DNA from: an uncultured Bacteroidales bacterium
GTDB taxonomy: Bacteria > Bacteroidota > Bacteroidia > Bacteroidales > Paludibacteraceae
Reading direction: 5' to 3'
Assembly (NCBI GenBank): GCA_934716995.1
Contig: CAKUYO010000004.1
Span: forward strand, 54,004 to 118,003
DNA length: 64,000 bases
Part shown: in pieces, positions 8,758 to 16,985 of the stretch
How the letters are laid out: each line of letters starts with the position of its first letter
Position numbering within the stretch: the first letter of the stretch is position 1
Program-made: the position numbers and the translations under genes
The notes under the pieces: generated by a model
Database searches by the model: none
Seen by the model: only the letters and a program-made list of their open reading frames with translations
What the model was told of the DNA's origin: nothing

Positions 8758-9732
8758 ATGTTTGATTTTCTCAACACATGGATGCAAACGGGCGGTTGGC
8801 TCGTGGCAGGCGCATTGATTGTAGTCGGTTTCGTACTGCTGATCTATGGTGCCGACTGGCTTGTAGCAGGTGCCGGCGGTGTGGCAAAGCGTTTCCACGT
8901 CAGCAACTTGGTTATCGGGCTTACTATTGTGGCAATGGGAACGAGTATGCCCGAATTTGTGGTGAATATGGTATCTGTAAGCGACCATACCACCGATCTC
9001 GCCATTACGAATATCCTCGGAAGCAATATCTTGAATGTATTCCTCATTCTCGGCAGTACGGCACTGCTCTACCCGATTGCCTCACAGGCTACAAGCAGGA
9101 AAGTGGACATTCCGTTAGCGTGCCTCGCCGGAGTATTTGTCCTTGTATCCGGCTTGTGCTGCAACGGCATTATGCGCTGGGGCGGTATTGTACTGATGGT
9201 TATATTCGTGTTGTATATCGTTTATACCTTGCGTCATGCCAAAGACTATGCCGACGGCAACGACGATATCAAGCCTATGCATCTCGGCAAAGCCGTTCTG
9301 CTGATTCTGGTCGGCTTGGTCGGTTTGGTGGTTGGCGGCGAGATGATTGTCAAGAGTGCCGTACATATCGCCACGGTAGCGGGTGTCAGCCAATCTATCA
9401 TCGGTCTGACCATCGTAGCACTCGGCACTTCGCTGCCCGAATTAGCCACCTCACTGATGGCGGCTGCGAAGAAAAACTGCGATATTGCTCTCGGAAATGT
9501 TATCGGGAGTAATATCTTTAACGTGTTTATGATTCTCGGCTGCAGTGCCACCATCGCCCCGCTGCCTGCCTACGACGGATTCATCTTGGACAGCCTGATG
9601 GCAGCACTCGGTTGTTTCCTGGTTTGGATATTCGTAATGACCAACAAGAAACATGAGATACGCTGGTGGCATGGTGCTATCCTGTTGCTGATCTATGCCG
9701 TTTATCTCGGCTACCGCCTGATAACGGCATAA
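8758..9732 (+). CDS. Calcium/sodium antiporter (CaCA family, YrbG-like)
   Basis: Inner-membrane cation exchanger of 324 residues with about ten hydrophobic helices. The two inverted alpha-repeats are visible: GTSMPEFVVN with GSNILNVFLILG near residues 62-100, and GTSLPELATS with GSNIFNVFMILG near 222-262; the conserved Glu residues of GTSxPE bind the ion. Family members exchange Ca2+ for Na+ or H+. It lies 12 bases after ychF and probably shares its transcript. The start codon ATG at 8758 precedes the first helix directly. Confidence 0.93.
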   Translation: MFDFLNTWMQTGGWLVAGALIVVGFVLLIYGADWLVAGAGGVAKRFHVSNLVIGLTIVAMGTSMPEFVVNMVSVSDHTTDLAITNILGSNILNVFLILGSTALLYPIASQATSRKVDIPLACLAGVFVLVSGLCCNGIMRWGGIVLMVIFVLYIVYTLRHAKDYADGNDDIKPMHLGKAVLLILVGLVGLVVGGEMIVKSAVHIATVAGVSQSIIGLTIVALGTSLPELATSLMAAAKKNCDIALGNVIGSNIFNVFMILGCSATIAPLPAYDGFILDSLMAALGCFLVWIFVMTNKKHEIRWWHGAILLLIYAVYLGYRLITA

Positions 9733-9748
9733 GTTACAATACACCCTT

Positions 9749-9790
9749 ATGCGGTGCGAGAGAAATGAAAGGAATAAAGAAATTAGGGGA
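9749..9790 (+). repeat. Partial copy of the dispersed palindromic element
   Basis: The stretch beginning CTTATGCGGTGCGAGAGAAA and continuing with GAAA/TAAAGAAAT-like bases matches the central part of the elements at 19672-19825 and 31981-32133. It lies between the convergent ends of the antiporter gene and the glycosyltransferase gene. Only the middle hairpin arm and the A-rich spacer are kept. Confidence 0.65.
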
Positions 9791-9791
9791 A

Positions 9792-10613
9792 TTATTTTAG
9801 CCCTAATTCGTTTAGCAACTGCCGGTTAAAGGCTGTCCGTCCCTTATCAAAGAACCAACCCCATTTGTTGAAATAGCGGCACATATTCACAATGTGAATC
9901 CACAGAAGGCGCATACTATGGTATGAGCCTTTTTTGTGGTTGTGCACAATCGTAACTGCGGGATAATAGAGCGTCAGCCGATCGCGATGAATAGTGCGGG
10001 TCAGGTCTATGTCCTCGGGATACATAAAGTACCGCTCGTCGAACAGGCGTGCTTTCAACGCCGCTTCCGTACGCAGCAGCATAAAGCAACCGCTCAGATA
10101 AGGCACATTCATCGGTTTGTCATACCCTGTGGCACGCAGTTCATATCGCGCATTGCGTTTCGCCGTCCAATGCTTGGGGAGGAAACGCCTGCCGAACACA
10201 TCCAACGGTGTAGGCAGCAGTTTGCAAAGATACTGTATCTCTCCGTTAGGATACACCACCCGTGGCATCAGTTGCCCAACCATAGGTTGTGTCTCCATAA
10301 AAGCGCACAATGTATCTATATCCTCCGCCTTCAATTCAATATCCGAATTCAGTACCAGATGGTATTTTATCCCGTCATAGATGCTTTCCCGCAGGGCTAC
10401 ATTATGTCCTCTTCCATATCCCGCATTCTCTCCGGTAAAGATATACCGTACTTTGTCCGATTGCGGCAAAACGGCAGGATCCGCTCTCGTCTCCGAATTA
10501 TCCACTAAATAGATCGTATGCATACATGCAACACGAAGTAACTCCTCCACCAAAGGAATAACTTCGCCGACCCAATCGGGATGATATAAGACGATGGACG
10601 CGTTGAGCATCAT
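9792..10613 (-). CDS. Glycosyltransferase family 2 protein
   Basis: GT-A glycosyltransferase of 273 residues. The N-terminal nucleotide-binding part (ASIVLYHPDW, residues 5-14) is followed by an LNSDIELK motif near 90-97 that supplies the metal-binding aspartate, and by YPEDIDLTRTIHRD near 197-210, which is typical of rhamnosyltransferase-like family 2 enzymes acting on polysaccharides. The acceptor and sugar donor are unknown. It begins 10 bases after the chain-length-determinant gene and is probably in the same operon, fitting a role in surface polysaccharide assembly. Part of a dispersed repeat lies just beyond its stop codon. Confidence 0.9.
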   Translation of the reverse strand: MMLNASIVLYHPDWVGEVIPLVEELLRVACMHTIYLVDNSETRADPAVLPQSDKVRYIFTGENAGYGRGHNVALRESIYDGIKYHLVLNSDIELKAEDIDTLCAFMETQPMVGQLMPRVVYPNGEIQYLCKLLPTPLDVFGRRFLPKHWTAKRNARYELRATGYDKPMNVPYLSGCFMLLRTEAALKARLFDERYFMYPEDIDLTRTIHRDRLTLYYPAVTIVHNHKKGSYHSMRLLWIHIVNMCRYFNKWGWFFDKGRTAFNRQLLNELGLK

Positions 10614-10623
10614 CGCAAAGGAA

Positions 10624-11601
10624 CTATAGAATTTCTACCAACTCGCGGCGGCAGAACCATGCTGCCAGAAGAACCGCAAATATGAGTGTGGTTAAAAGGG
10701 CAGTCTGCAACGGGTGCGGACCGGTCTTTTCATATACAATGGTCGGTTCCGACAAAGTTACAAACGGCTTGCGCACCACCATCTGCGCCTGATATACCAC
10801 CTGTTGACGGCGGAACGAATCATATATTTGTTTGTAAGTGTCGGCGTTGCCCGAATGGGTGCGCACCGCCTCTTTCCATTCGTTTTCCGCTTGGAGAGTC
10901 AGCGTGTCTATATGATTGAGCACACTCTCTATCTTTTGTGTCTGGTAGCCCATGATCAGGGCTTCCAGTTGGTTTTCTACGTGTTTGGCAACCTGTGCGC
11001 TCACCAACGGGTCTTGCGTCATCACATCAATCTTTACAATCTCTGTACGTTTGTCAAACGTGCAAGTTATCTGTTGGCGCATTACAGCCATAGTGGCAGC
11101 CTGACCGCGTGTCAGATATATTTCCTCGCTCGTTGCGGAGGAAGCGGGTGCACCTTTGGGTTTGCCTCGGAACAAACGTACAATGCCGCCTTTCACACGC
11201 TGAAAAAAAGGCTTGCGCATATAATGGTTGATATAATCCGAATAGGTACCTTCAAACTGCCCGTCCAATGTACTGACAGGAGCAGCACAGAGCGATTTGA
11301 GCAACTGCGACGAAGTAACCAAATCGCTGTAACTGTATTCATTGATGCTGTTCCTGGTCTGGAACAACCCCAGATCATATTGTTCCGGGCTGTTGATCGT
11401 CAGCGTACGGTCGCCGTCAATGGCACGCTGATCCTCCACCACAAGACTCCAACTGCTCTGATAAGTCTTCGGGACGAAAAGCATAATGACGAGAACTGCC
11501 ACAAAGCAAACGGGTACAGACCAATAGAACCACACGCGATGTGCGTGCAGGTGTTGTGTCATTCGTCGGTATAACGAGGTGGTATTATCCTGAGTATCCA
11601 T
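10624..11601 (-). CDS. Chain-length determinant (Wzz-like) membrane protein
   Basis: Protein of 325 residues with the Wzz/PCP architecture: a short cytoplasmic N-terminus, a transmembrane helix near 20-40 (FYWSVPVCFVAVLVIMLF), a long periplasmic helical region, and a second helix near the C-terminus (TALLTTLIFAVLLAAWFC). No tyrosine kinase domain is fused. Such proteins set polymer length in polysaccharide export. I use the ATG at 11601 (MDTQDNTTS); an upstream extension is open to 11685, but it would overlap the hairpin at 11665-11702 and adds residues unlike the family. The glycosyltransferase gene follows after 10 bases. Confidence 0.85.
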   Translation of the reverse strand: MDTQDNTTSLYRRMTQHLHAHRVWFYWSVPVCFVAVLVIMLFVPKTYQSSWSLVVEDQRAIDGDRTLTINSPEQYDLGLFQTRNSINEYSYSDLVTSSQLLKSLCAAPVSTLDGQFEGTYSDYINHYMRKPFFQRVKGGIVRLFRGKPKGAPASSATSEEIYLTRGQAATMAVMRQQITCTFDKRTEIVKIDVMTQDPLVSAQVAKHVENQLEALIMGYQTQKIESVLNHIDTLTLQAENEWKEAVRTHSGNADTYKQIYDSFRRQQVVYQAQMVVRKPFVTLSEPTIVYEKTGPHPLQTALLTTLIFAVLLAAWFCRRELVEIL

Positions 11602-11663
11602 AAAAAGCAAGAAACGGGTCAGACAACGGAAATATCTTCCGGAAAATGTTGGTTGGTGTTGGT

Positions 11664-11703
11664 ACAAAATAAGTCCAAAACTCACGTTTTGAACTTATTT
11701 TGT
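11664..11703 (-). terminator. Terminator hairpin downstream of rpsP
   Basis: Inverted repeat with 17-base arms (11665-11681 and 11686-11702, one mismatch) around a four-base loop TCAC. It lies 24 bases beyond the rpsP stop on the minus strand, and its distal arm carries the T-rich tract TTATTTTG. It also separates rpsP from the polysaccharide genes transcribed in the same direction. Confidence 0.7.
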
Positions 11704-11726
11704 TGCAGCGTGTAACCCCCTCGGGA

Positions 11727-12272
11727 TTACTCTGCTGCGTTCTCTGCAGGAGCCTCAGCGGCAGCAGCCTCCTGAGCAGCCTCAACTGCTGCGGCAGCGA
11801 GTGCGTCAGCAGCCTCCTGGCGTTTCTTTGCCACCTCGGCAGCCTTTGCCTTGTTTGCCTCCACCTCTTGTGCAAGCAAAGCCTTTGCTGCGGCTACTTT
11901 CTTGTCTGCCTCGGCTTGGCTGATCTTGCCGTTCTTTGCGTCTTTCTGAGCCTTCCAAGCGTCAAAACGCTTCTGAGCCTCTTCCTGACTGAATGCGCCT
12001 TTGGCTACACCGCCGTTCAGGTGCTTCATCAGCAGAACACCCTCACCGGAGAGAATGTTACGTACGGTGTCGGTCGGCTCTGCACCTACGTTCAACCAAT
12101 ACAATGCGCGCTCAAAATTGAGGATTACCGCACTCGGATTGGTGTTCGGGTTGAAAGAACCGATACGTTCGATAATTTTGCCATCACGTGGCGAGCGGCT
12201 GTCTGCTACTACAATGTGGTAGAAAGCATAGTCTTTGTGACCATGACGAGCCAAACGAATCTTTGTTGCCAT
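11727..12272 (-). CDS. rpsP: 30S ribosomal protein bS16 with extended tail
   Basis: The first ~85 residues (MATKIRLARHGHKDYAFYHI onward, including ERIGSFNPNT and ALYWLNVGAEPTDTVRNIL) are ribosomal protein bS16, a component of the small subunit body needed for its assembly. The remaining ~95 residues form a helical tail rich in Ala, Lys and Glu that ends in a nearly pure Ala/Glu stretch. The total of 181 residues is about twice that of the Escherichia coli protein; long tails are common in Bacteroidetes bS16. A strong promoter lies upstream at 12366-12397 and a terminator hairpin downstream. Confidence 0.96.
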   Translation of the reverse strand: MATKIRLARHGHKDYAFYHIVVADSRSPRDGKIIERIGSFNPNTNPSAVILNFERALYWLNVGAEPTDTVRNILSGEGVLLMKHLNGGVAKGAFSQEEAQKRFDAWKAQKDAKNGKISQAEADKKVAAAKALLAQEVEANKAKAAEVAKKRQEAADALAAAAVEAAQEAAAAEAPAENAAE

Positions 12273-12365
12273 TTAGACTTTTGTTTTTGTGGGCTACGAC
12301 TACTCGAATCGCCTGCCCGGGTTAGAAAATAAATAATTATTGCTCAACGTATTACGAAAAGCGTG

Positions 12366-12397
12366 CAAAGTTACGTTAAAAATCCCAATCCTGCAAA
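12366..12397 (-). promoter_or_regulatory. Promoter for rpsP
   Basis: On the minus strand TTTG (12394-12397) and TAACTTTG (12366-12373) are separated by 20 bases, an excellent Bacteroidetes promoter. The transcript would start near 12359 and carry an ~85-base leader before rpsP. Confidence 0.8.
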
Positions 12398-12402
12398 TAT
12401 AT

Positions 12403-12433
12403 TTTGCCTTTTCGTTTTTTTTCTGTAATTTTG
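12403..12433 (+). promoter_or_regulatory. Divergent promoter for the CCA enzyme gene
   Basis: TTTG (12403-12406) and TAATTTTG (12426-12433), 19 bases apart, face right. With the rpsP promoter it forms a back-to-back pair within 70 bases. The transcript leader of ~165 bases contains the 11-bp array at 12511-12543. This promoter, that array and the rpsP promoter account for the 333-base gap 12273-12605. Confidence 0.75.
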
Positions 12434-12510
12434 TCCTCGAATTGTCAGCCGGTCTGACTATATACAGATTATGCAGAGTATGCAATTCTTTTATCTCATT
12501 AGTACCAGTT

Positions 12511-12543
12511 ACGTAGAAAAGACGTAGAAAGGACGTAGAAAGA
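12511..12543 (+). repeat. Three 11-bp tandem repeats (ACGTAGAAAAG type)
   Basis: Three head-to-tail 11-base units: ACGTAGAAAAG, ACGTAGAAAGG, ACGTAGAAAGA. The array sits in the presumed 5' leader of the CCA enzyme transcript, about 60 bases before its start codon. It has the same unit length as the arrays at 14064, 19882, 19949, 32191, 39201, 44601 and 50970, but a different unit sequence. Confidence 0.9.
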
Positions 12544-12605
12544 ATGGGTCTTTTAGCCGCTGTTTTATGCACTCTATGCACTAATTATGCATTTTTATTG
12601 ACAAT

Positions 12606-14066
12606 ATGATAATTACAGATTCTAAAATACAACTCCCGGTTCTGCACCTCGTAGGCGAAGAAGCCGACCGGCTCGGACTTGACTGCTACGTCATCGGCGG
12701 TTGGGTGCGCGACCTGCTGCTTCACCGCGAGAGCACCGACATCGACATCGTCGTCGTGCGCCGTGATGCCATACAGACACAGACTGCGGAACACAAGGAA
12801 GTAAGCATCGGCATCCGTCTGGCGGAAGCGGTTGCCAAGCGATTAGGCAAAGGAGCGCACCTGAGCGTCTTCCGTACCTACGGCACGGCACAGGTGAAGA
12901 AGCACGACCTCGAATTAGAATTTGTAGGTGCCCGTCGCGAGAGTTACCAGCACGACTCCCGCAATCCCATCGTGGAAGACGGCACCTTGGAGGAAGACCA
13001 GAACCGCCGCGATTTCACTATCAATGCGCTGGCTATCTGTCTCAACAAAGAGCGGTACGGCGAGTTGCTTGACCCCTTCGGCGGCATACAGGATATGGAG
13101 CGGTGTATCATCCGCACCCCACTCGACCCCGACATCACCTTTTCCGACGACCCGCTCCGTATGATGCGTGCCATCCGTTTTGCCACACAACTCGGTTTCT
13201 CGCTCAACCTGACCACCTTTGAGGCGATTGAGCGCAACCGCGAGCGTATCCGTATCATCACCCGTGAGCGTATCGCCGACGAACTCAACAAGATTATGCT
13301 CTCGCGCCGCCCGTCGGTCGGGTGGCTGCTGCTAGACAAAACAGGGCTTTTGCCTATTATTTTTCCCGAACCGGCAGCCCTAAAAGGCGTGGAAGTAAAA
13401 GAAGGGAAAGGGCATAAAGATGTGTTCCTCCATACGATGCAAGTGCTGGACAATGTGGCGATGAAGTCAGACAAACTATGGCTGCGCTGGGCGGCACTCC
13501 TGCACGATATAGGCAAACCGCGCTCCAAAGCATGGGATCCGCAAGCAGGGTGGACATTCCGCAACCACAACTACATCGGCGCACGCATGATACCCAAGAT
13601 CTTCCGCCGCATGAAACTGCCGCAGAACGAGAAGATGGACTATGTGGTCAAGATGGTGGATCTGCATATGCGCCCGATTAACCTGATCGAAGACACCGTT
13701 ACCGACTCCGCCGTGCGCCGTCTGCTATTCGAGGCGGGCGATGACATAGACGACCTTATGCTCCTCTGCGATGCAGACATCACTTCCCGCAATGCGGACA
13801 AGGTGGCACGTTTCCACCGCAACTATGAGTTGGTACGGCAAAAGATGGTAGAGTTGGAGGAGCGCGACCGTATCCGCAATTTCCAACCACCCGTGCGCGG
13901 CGAGGAGATTATGCAACTGCTCAACCTGCCGCCCTGTGCCACGGTAGGCGAACTCAAATCAGCAATCAAAGATGCCATTTTGGACGGCATCATTCCCAAC
14001 GACTACACCGCCGCCAAAGAATACCTACTCCGGTTAGCACGGGAGAAAGGACTGACCACCACCTAA
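12606..14066 (+). CDS. CCA tRNA nucleotidyltransferase / poly(A) polymerase family, with HD domain
   Basis: Class II nucleotidyltransferase of 486 residues. GGWVRDLLL (about 29-37) and the catalytic STDIDIVV (about 40-47) mark the active site, followed by RRDFTINAL and the RMMRAIRFA template-binding region; an HD phosphohydrolase-like domain carries LLHDIGKPRSK near 298-308. The family adds or repairs the 3' CCA of tRNAs. The tRNA-His in this window has no encoded CCA, in keeping with a need for this enzyme. It has its own promoter. The stop codon TAA is also the first three bases of an 11-bp tandem array. Confidence 0.93.
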   Translation: MIITDSKIQLPVLHLVGEEADRLGLDCYVIGGWVRDLLLHRESTDIDIVVVRRDAIQTQTAEHKEVSIGIRLAEAVAKRLGKGAHLSVFRTYGTAQVKKHDLELEFVGARRESYQHDSRNPIVEDGTLEEDQNRRDFTINALAICLNKERYGELLDPFGGIQDMERCIIRTPLDPDITFSDDPLRMMRAIRFATQLGFSLNLTTFEAIERNRERIRIITRERIADELNKIMLSRRPSVGWLLLDKTGLLPIIFPEPAALKGVEVKEGKGHKDVFLHTMQVLDNVAMKSDKLWLRWAALLHDIGKPRSKAWDPQAGWTFRNHNYIGARMIPKIFRRMKLPQNEKMDYVVKMVDLHMRPINLIEDTVTDSAVRRLLFEAGDDIDDLMLLCDADITSRNADKVARFHRNYELVRQKMVELEERDRIRNFQPPVRGEEIMQLLNLPPCATVGELKSAIKDAILDGIIPNDYTAAKEYLLRLAREKGLTTT

Positions 14067-14096
14067 CCACCCGTTATCCACCTGATATCCACCTAT
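14064..14096 (+). repeat. Three 11-bp tandem repeats starting in the stop codon
   Basis: Units TAACCACCCGT, TATCCACCTGA and TATCCACCTAT follow one another without gaps. The first three bases are the TAA stop of the CCA enzyme gene. The core resembles the AATCACCC units seen at 19882, 32191, 44601 and 50970. Confidence 0.85.
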
Positions 14097-14118
14097 GTTT
14101 TTACACACCGATTCATAA

Positions 14119-14165
14119 TAAAAGAAAACGCCCTTGCTCAAAACGAGCAAGGGCGTTTTCTTTTA
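14119..14165. terminator. Bidirectional intrinsic terminator
   Basis: A perfect 21-bp stem (arms 14119-14139 and 14145-14165) with loop AAAAC. The GC core GCCCTTGCTC is flanked by A-rich and T-rich ends on both strands, so it can end both the CCA enzyme transcript and the M16 peptidase transcript, which converge here. Confidence 0.92.
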
Positions 14166-14180
14166 TGTATCAGGAGAATG

Positions 14181-16985
14181 TTATTCCTCGGAAGGAATCA
14201 TCACTACCTCGAACATATTACCGGCGTTGACCAAATCACGCAACGTGCTTTGGACTGTCTCTGCCGTAATGGCATTGACGGCATTTTGGTAGTCGGCAAT
14301 ATAGTTCAAGCCATAGGTATAGTACAGATAGATGATACTCGACCAGTAACTGTTCTTCTCAATATCCTCTTCATAGTCTTTGAGCATCGATTGTTTCTCT
14401 TTCGCCAAATCCACGGCAAGAGGTCCGTTAGCAATAATCGTATCCACTTCCTCGTGAATAATGCTCATCAGTTTCTCCTGCTTGGCAGGGTCGGTATCGA
14501 ATTGCATAATCAGTCTTGCACGCGATACAGGACGCAAATCCACCGTACCGTAGCAGCCCACTCCGTACGAACCGCCTTCGCGCTCACGGATAGACTCGAG
14601 GTAGCGGGTAGAGAGAATACGCCCGATCATCTCCATATTCAAGTCGTTTGCCAAGGTATAAGGCATATCATACGAAGTATATTGAATACGGTTGGAAGCG
14701 GTGGTTGTCTCCATCTTGCGGGTGAAATAGTTTTTGAGTTCACCCTGCGGGGTACGCACCTCATTATCACGGAACGACTCACGCTGTTTGGAAGTCTTCA
14801 GTCCGCCAAGCCACTGACCAATCAGTTTCTGCGTTGCCTTGTCGGCAGGGTCGATATTGCCTACAAAGACAAACGTGAAGTCAGCGGGGTTGGCAAAACG
14901 TGCTTTGTAAACAGCCAGTGCCTTATCCAGCGAAACCTTGTCCAACGTCTCCACATTCCAAAGCGTAGTGCGCTCGGAGTGGTTGCTTCCCATTACGGAA
15001 ACAGAGTCGGCAAAGACGGCTTTGGGGTTCTTGTCTTTGTTGAGCAGTTGGTTGTGCAAAAGGCTGATAAGCGTTTGGTATGCCTCTTCGTCATAACGCG
15101 GAGCGGTAAACTGCAGATACACCAGTTGGAGCATTGTCTCCAGATCCTTGACAGACGAAGAGCCGCTCAACGTCTCGGAATAAGCACCGATAGAAGCGTC
15201 CACGCTGACCGTCTTGCCCGCAAGGGCTTTTTGCAGGTCGGTACGCGAGAAATCGCCCAAGCCCATCATACTCACCACATCGGCAGCCAGATTAGCCGAC
15301 GGCAGGTCTTCGGTAGCGACAAGCGACAAACCGCCCTGTGAGAACGCATTGAGCAATATCTCGTCCTGCTTGAAAGTGGTAGGTTTGACAACCACTTTCA
15401 CACCATTGGAGAATGTCCACTCGGTAGTACCCAACTCGGCATTGGTGGTCGTCTTCTTGATTTTGCCTGCACGCGGGGCTTTCTTGACCAACTCGGTATT
15501 GATCACCTCCTCTTTGGGAGCCTCTATCTCCATTGTCCCTACCTCTTTGAGCAGCGAAAGGATTGTCTCCTCGGTAGGGATATTCACACCCTCTTTGAGC
15601 GGACCTGTGATGGCGACGGTAGGTTTGTCATCCACAAACTGTTTTGCCATCTCATTTACCGAAGCCACATCTATCATCGGGAGAATCTGTTTGGCAAAAT
15701 TGTATTCCCATTCGATGCCCGGCATAGGCTCGTGGTCTTCAAAGTTGCGGATACACTCCTGCGCAATAGCACGGTTCTTGCGGTTGTTGCGCTCGTTGTA
15801 TGCTTTCTCCATACTATTGAGGTACTCGGTTTTTACACGTTCCAACTCGGCATTGGTAAAACCATAGCGGTGCATTTTCTCCACTTGCAGGAGCAGATCC
15901 TTGAGAGCCTCAGTCTCTTGTCCTTCCTTGGGAATGGAAACCGCCACGAACGCATCTTTGAGTTTCACAATCTCGCCATAGTAGCAGCCCGCACCTTGGA
16001 AAGATGCATTCGGATTGAGCGATAGTTCCTCGAAACGGTTGTCCATCATATCCGTAATGAGGTTGTTGACCACCGTCTGCATATAGGCGGGCACCGTATT
16101 CAGGTACTCGACAGGGATCTGCGAGTGCTTGTATTCCAGTTCGATACGTGTGCTTTGCGCCTCGGGGTCAAGCGCAATGGCAATCAGCGGAGCGGTATTG
16201 TCATCTACGGTGTAAAGCGGACGCTCGCCACGGTTCTCGCGTGCGGGGACATCCGCCCAGAGGGCTTTGATCTTCTGCTCTATCTGATCCACATCGATGT
16301 CGCCCACCACGATGATCGCCTGGTTGTCGGGACCGTACCATTTATGGTAGTAGGCACGGAGTGCATCGTAGGCAAAGTTGTTGATAACGGCGGTATCGCC
16401 AATCACATCGCGTTTGGCATATTGGCTGCCGGGGTATTTTTTTGCACGGATCTCCTTCCACAAGCGGCGGTCGGCTGTGCGCCCCGTACGCCACTCCTCA
16501 CGAATAACACCGCGCTCGGCATCAATCTCGTCGCCGTCCAGAGTCAGACCGCACGCCCAGTCGTGCATCACCAGCAGAGCGGAGTCGATAATTCCCTCGC
16601 GGTAGGTAGGCACATCGGAGAGACGGTAAACGGTCTCATCAATAGAGGTGTAGGCGTTGATGTTTCCGCCGAAGTTCACGCCCACCGACTCGAAGTACTC
16701 AATAATCCCTTTGCCCGGGAAGTGTTGCGTGCCATTGAACGCCATGTGTTCCAGGAAGTGCGCCAGACCATTCTGGTTGTCCTCCTCCAGCACGGCTCCG
16801 ACCGCCTGTGCGATATGGAACTCGCAGCGCTGTTTGGGCTGTTCGTTGTGGCAGATATAGTAAGTGAGTCCGTTGTCCAGTTGCCCGTAGCGCACATTCG
16901 GGTCGCGCGGGAGTTGCTCCGGCTGTTGCGCCGAAACCGTCAGCGTTGCAGCAAGCAACGCAATACTAAGCATTAGTTTCTTCAT
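14181..16985 (-). CDS. M16 family zinc peptidase (pitrilysin-like), exported
   Basis: Zinc metallopeptidase of 934 residues with a signal peptide (MKKLMLSIALLAATLTVSAQ, 1-20) and four pitrilysin/insulinase-type domains. The inverted zinc motif HFLEH is at residues 76-80 and the third ligand glutamate lies in the ERGVIREEW segment about 75 residues later. Such periplasmic enzymes degrade short peptides. I start at the ATG at 16985; the open frame extends upstream inside ftsH, but the signal peptide fixes the start. It overlaps the ftsH stop by 20 bases, so the two are co-transcribed. Confidence 0.92.
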   Translation of the reverse strand: MKKLMLSIALLAATLTVSAQQPEQLPRDPNVRYGQLDNGLTYYICHNEQPKQRCEFHIAQAVGAVLEEDNQNGLAHFLEHMAFNGTQHFPGKGIIEYFESVGVNFGGNINAYTSIDETVYRLSDVPTYREGIIDSALLVMHDWACGLTLDGDEIDAERGVIREEWRTGRTADRRLWKEIRAKKYPGSQYAKRDVIGDTAVINNFAYDALRAYYHKWYGPDNQAIIVVGDIDVDQIEQKIKALWADVPARENRGERPLYTVDDNTAPLIAIALDPEAQSTRIELEYKHSQIPVEYLNTVPAYMQTVVNNLITDMMDNRFEELSLNPNASFQGAGCYYGEIVKLKDAFVAVSIPKEGQETEALKDLLLQVEKMHRYGFTNAELERVKTEYLNSMEKAYNERNNRKNRAIAQECIRNFEDHEPMPGIEWEYNFAKQILPMIDVASVNEMAKQFVDDKPTVAITGPLKEGVNIPTEETILSLLKEVGTMEIEAPKEEVINTELVKKAPRAGKIKKTTTNAELGTTEWTFSNGVKVVVKPTTFKQDEILLNAFSQGGLSLVATEDLPSANLAADVVSMMGLGDFSRTDLQKALAGKTVSVDASIGAYSETLSGSSSVKDLETMLQLVYLQFTAPRYDEEAYQTLISLLHNQLLNKDKNPKAVFADSVSVMGSNHSERTTLWNVETLDKVSLDKALAVYKARFANPADFTFVFVGNIDPADKATQKLIGQWLGGLKTSKQRESFRDNEVRTPQGELKNYFTRKMETTTASNRIQYTSYDMPYTLANDLNMEMIGRILSTRYLESIREREGGSYGVGCYGTVDLRPVSRARLIMQFDTDPAKQEKLMSIIHEEVDTIIANGPLAVDLAKEKQSMLKDYEEDIEKNSYWSSIIYLYYTYGLNYIADYQNAVNAITAETVQSTLRDLVNAGNMFEVVMIPSEE

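Noticed and set aside
12274..12365. Riboswitch or protein-binding leader before rpsP
   Set aside because: The ~85-base leader is AT-rich with no stable conserved fold that I can recognise.
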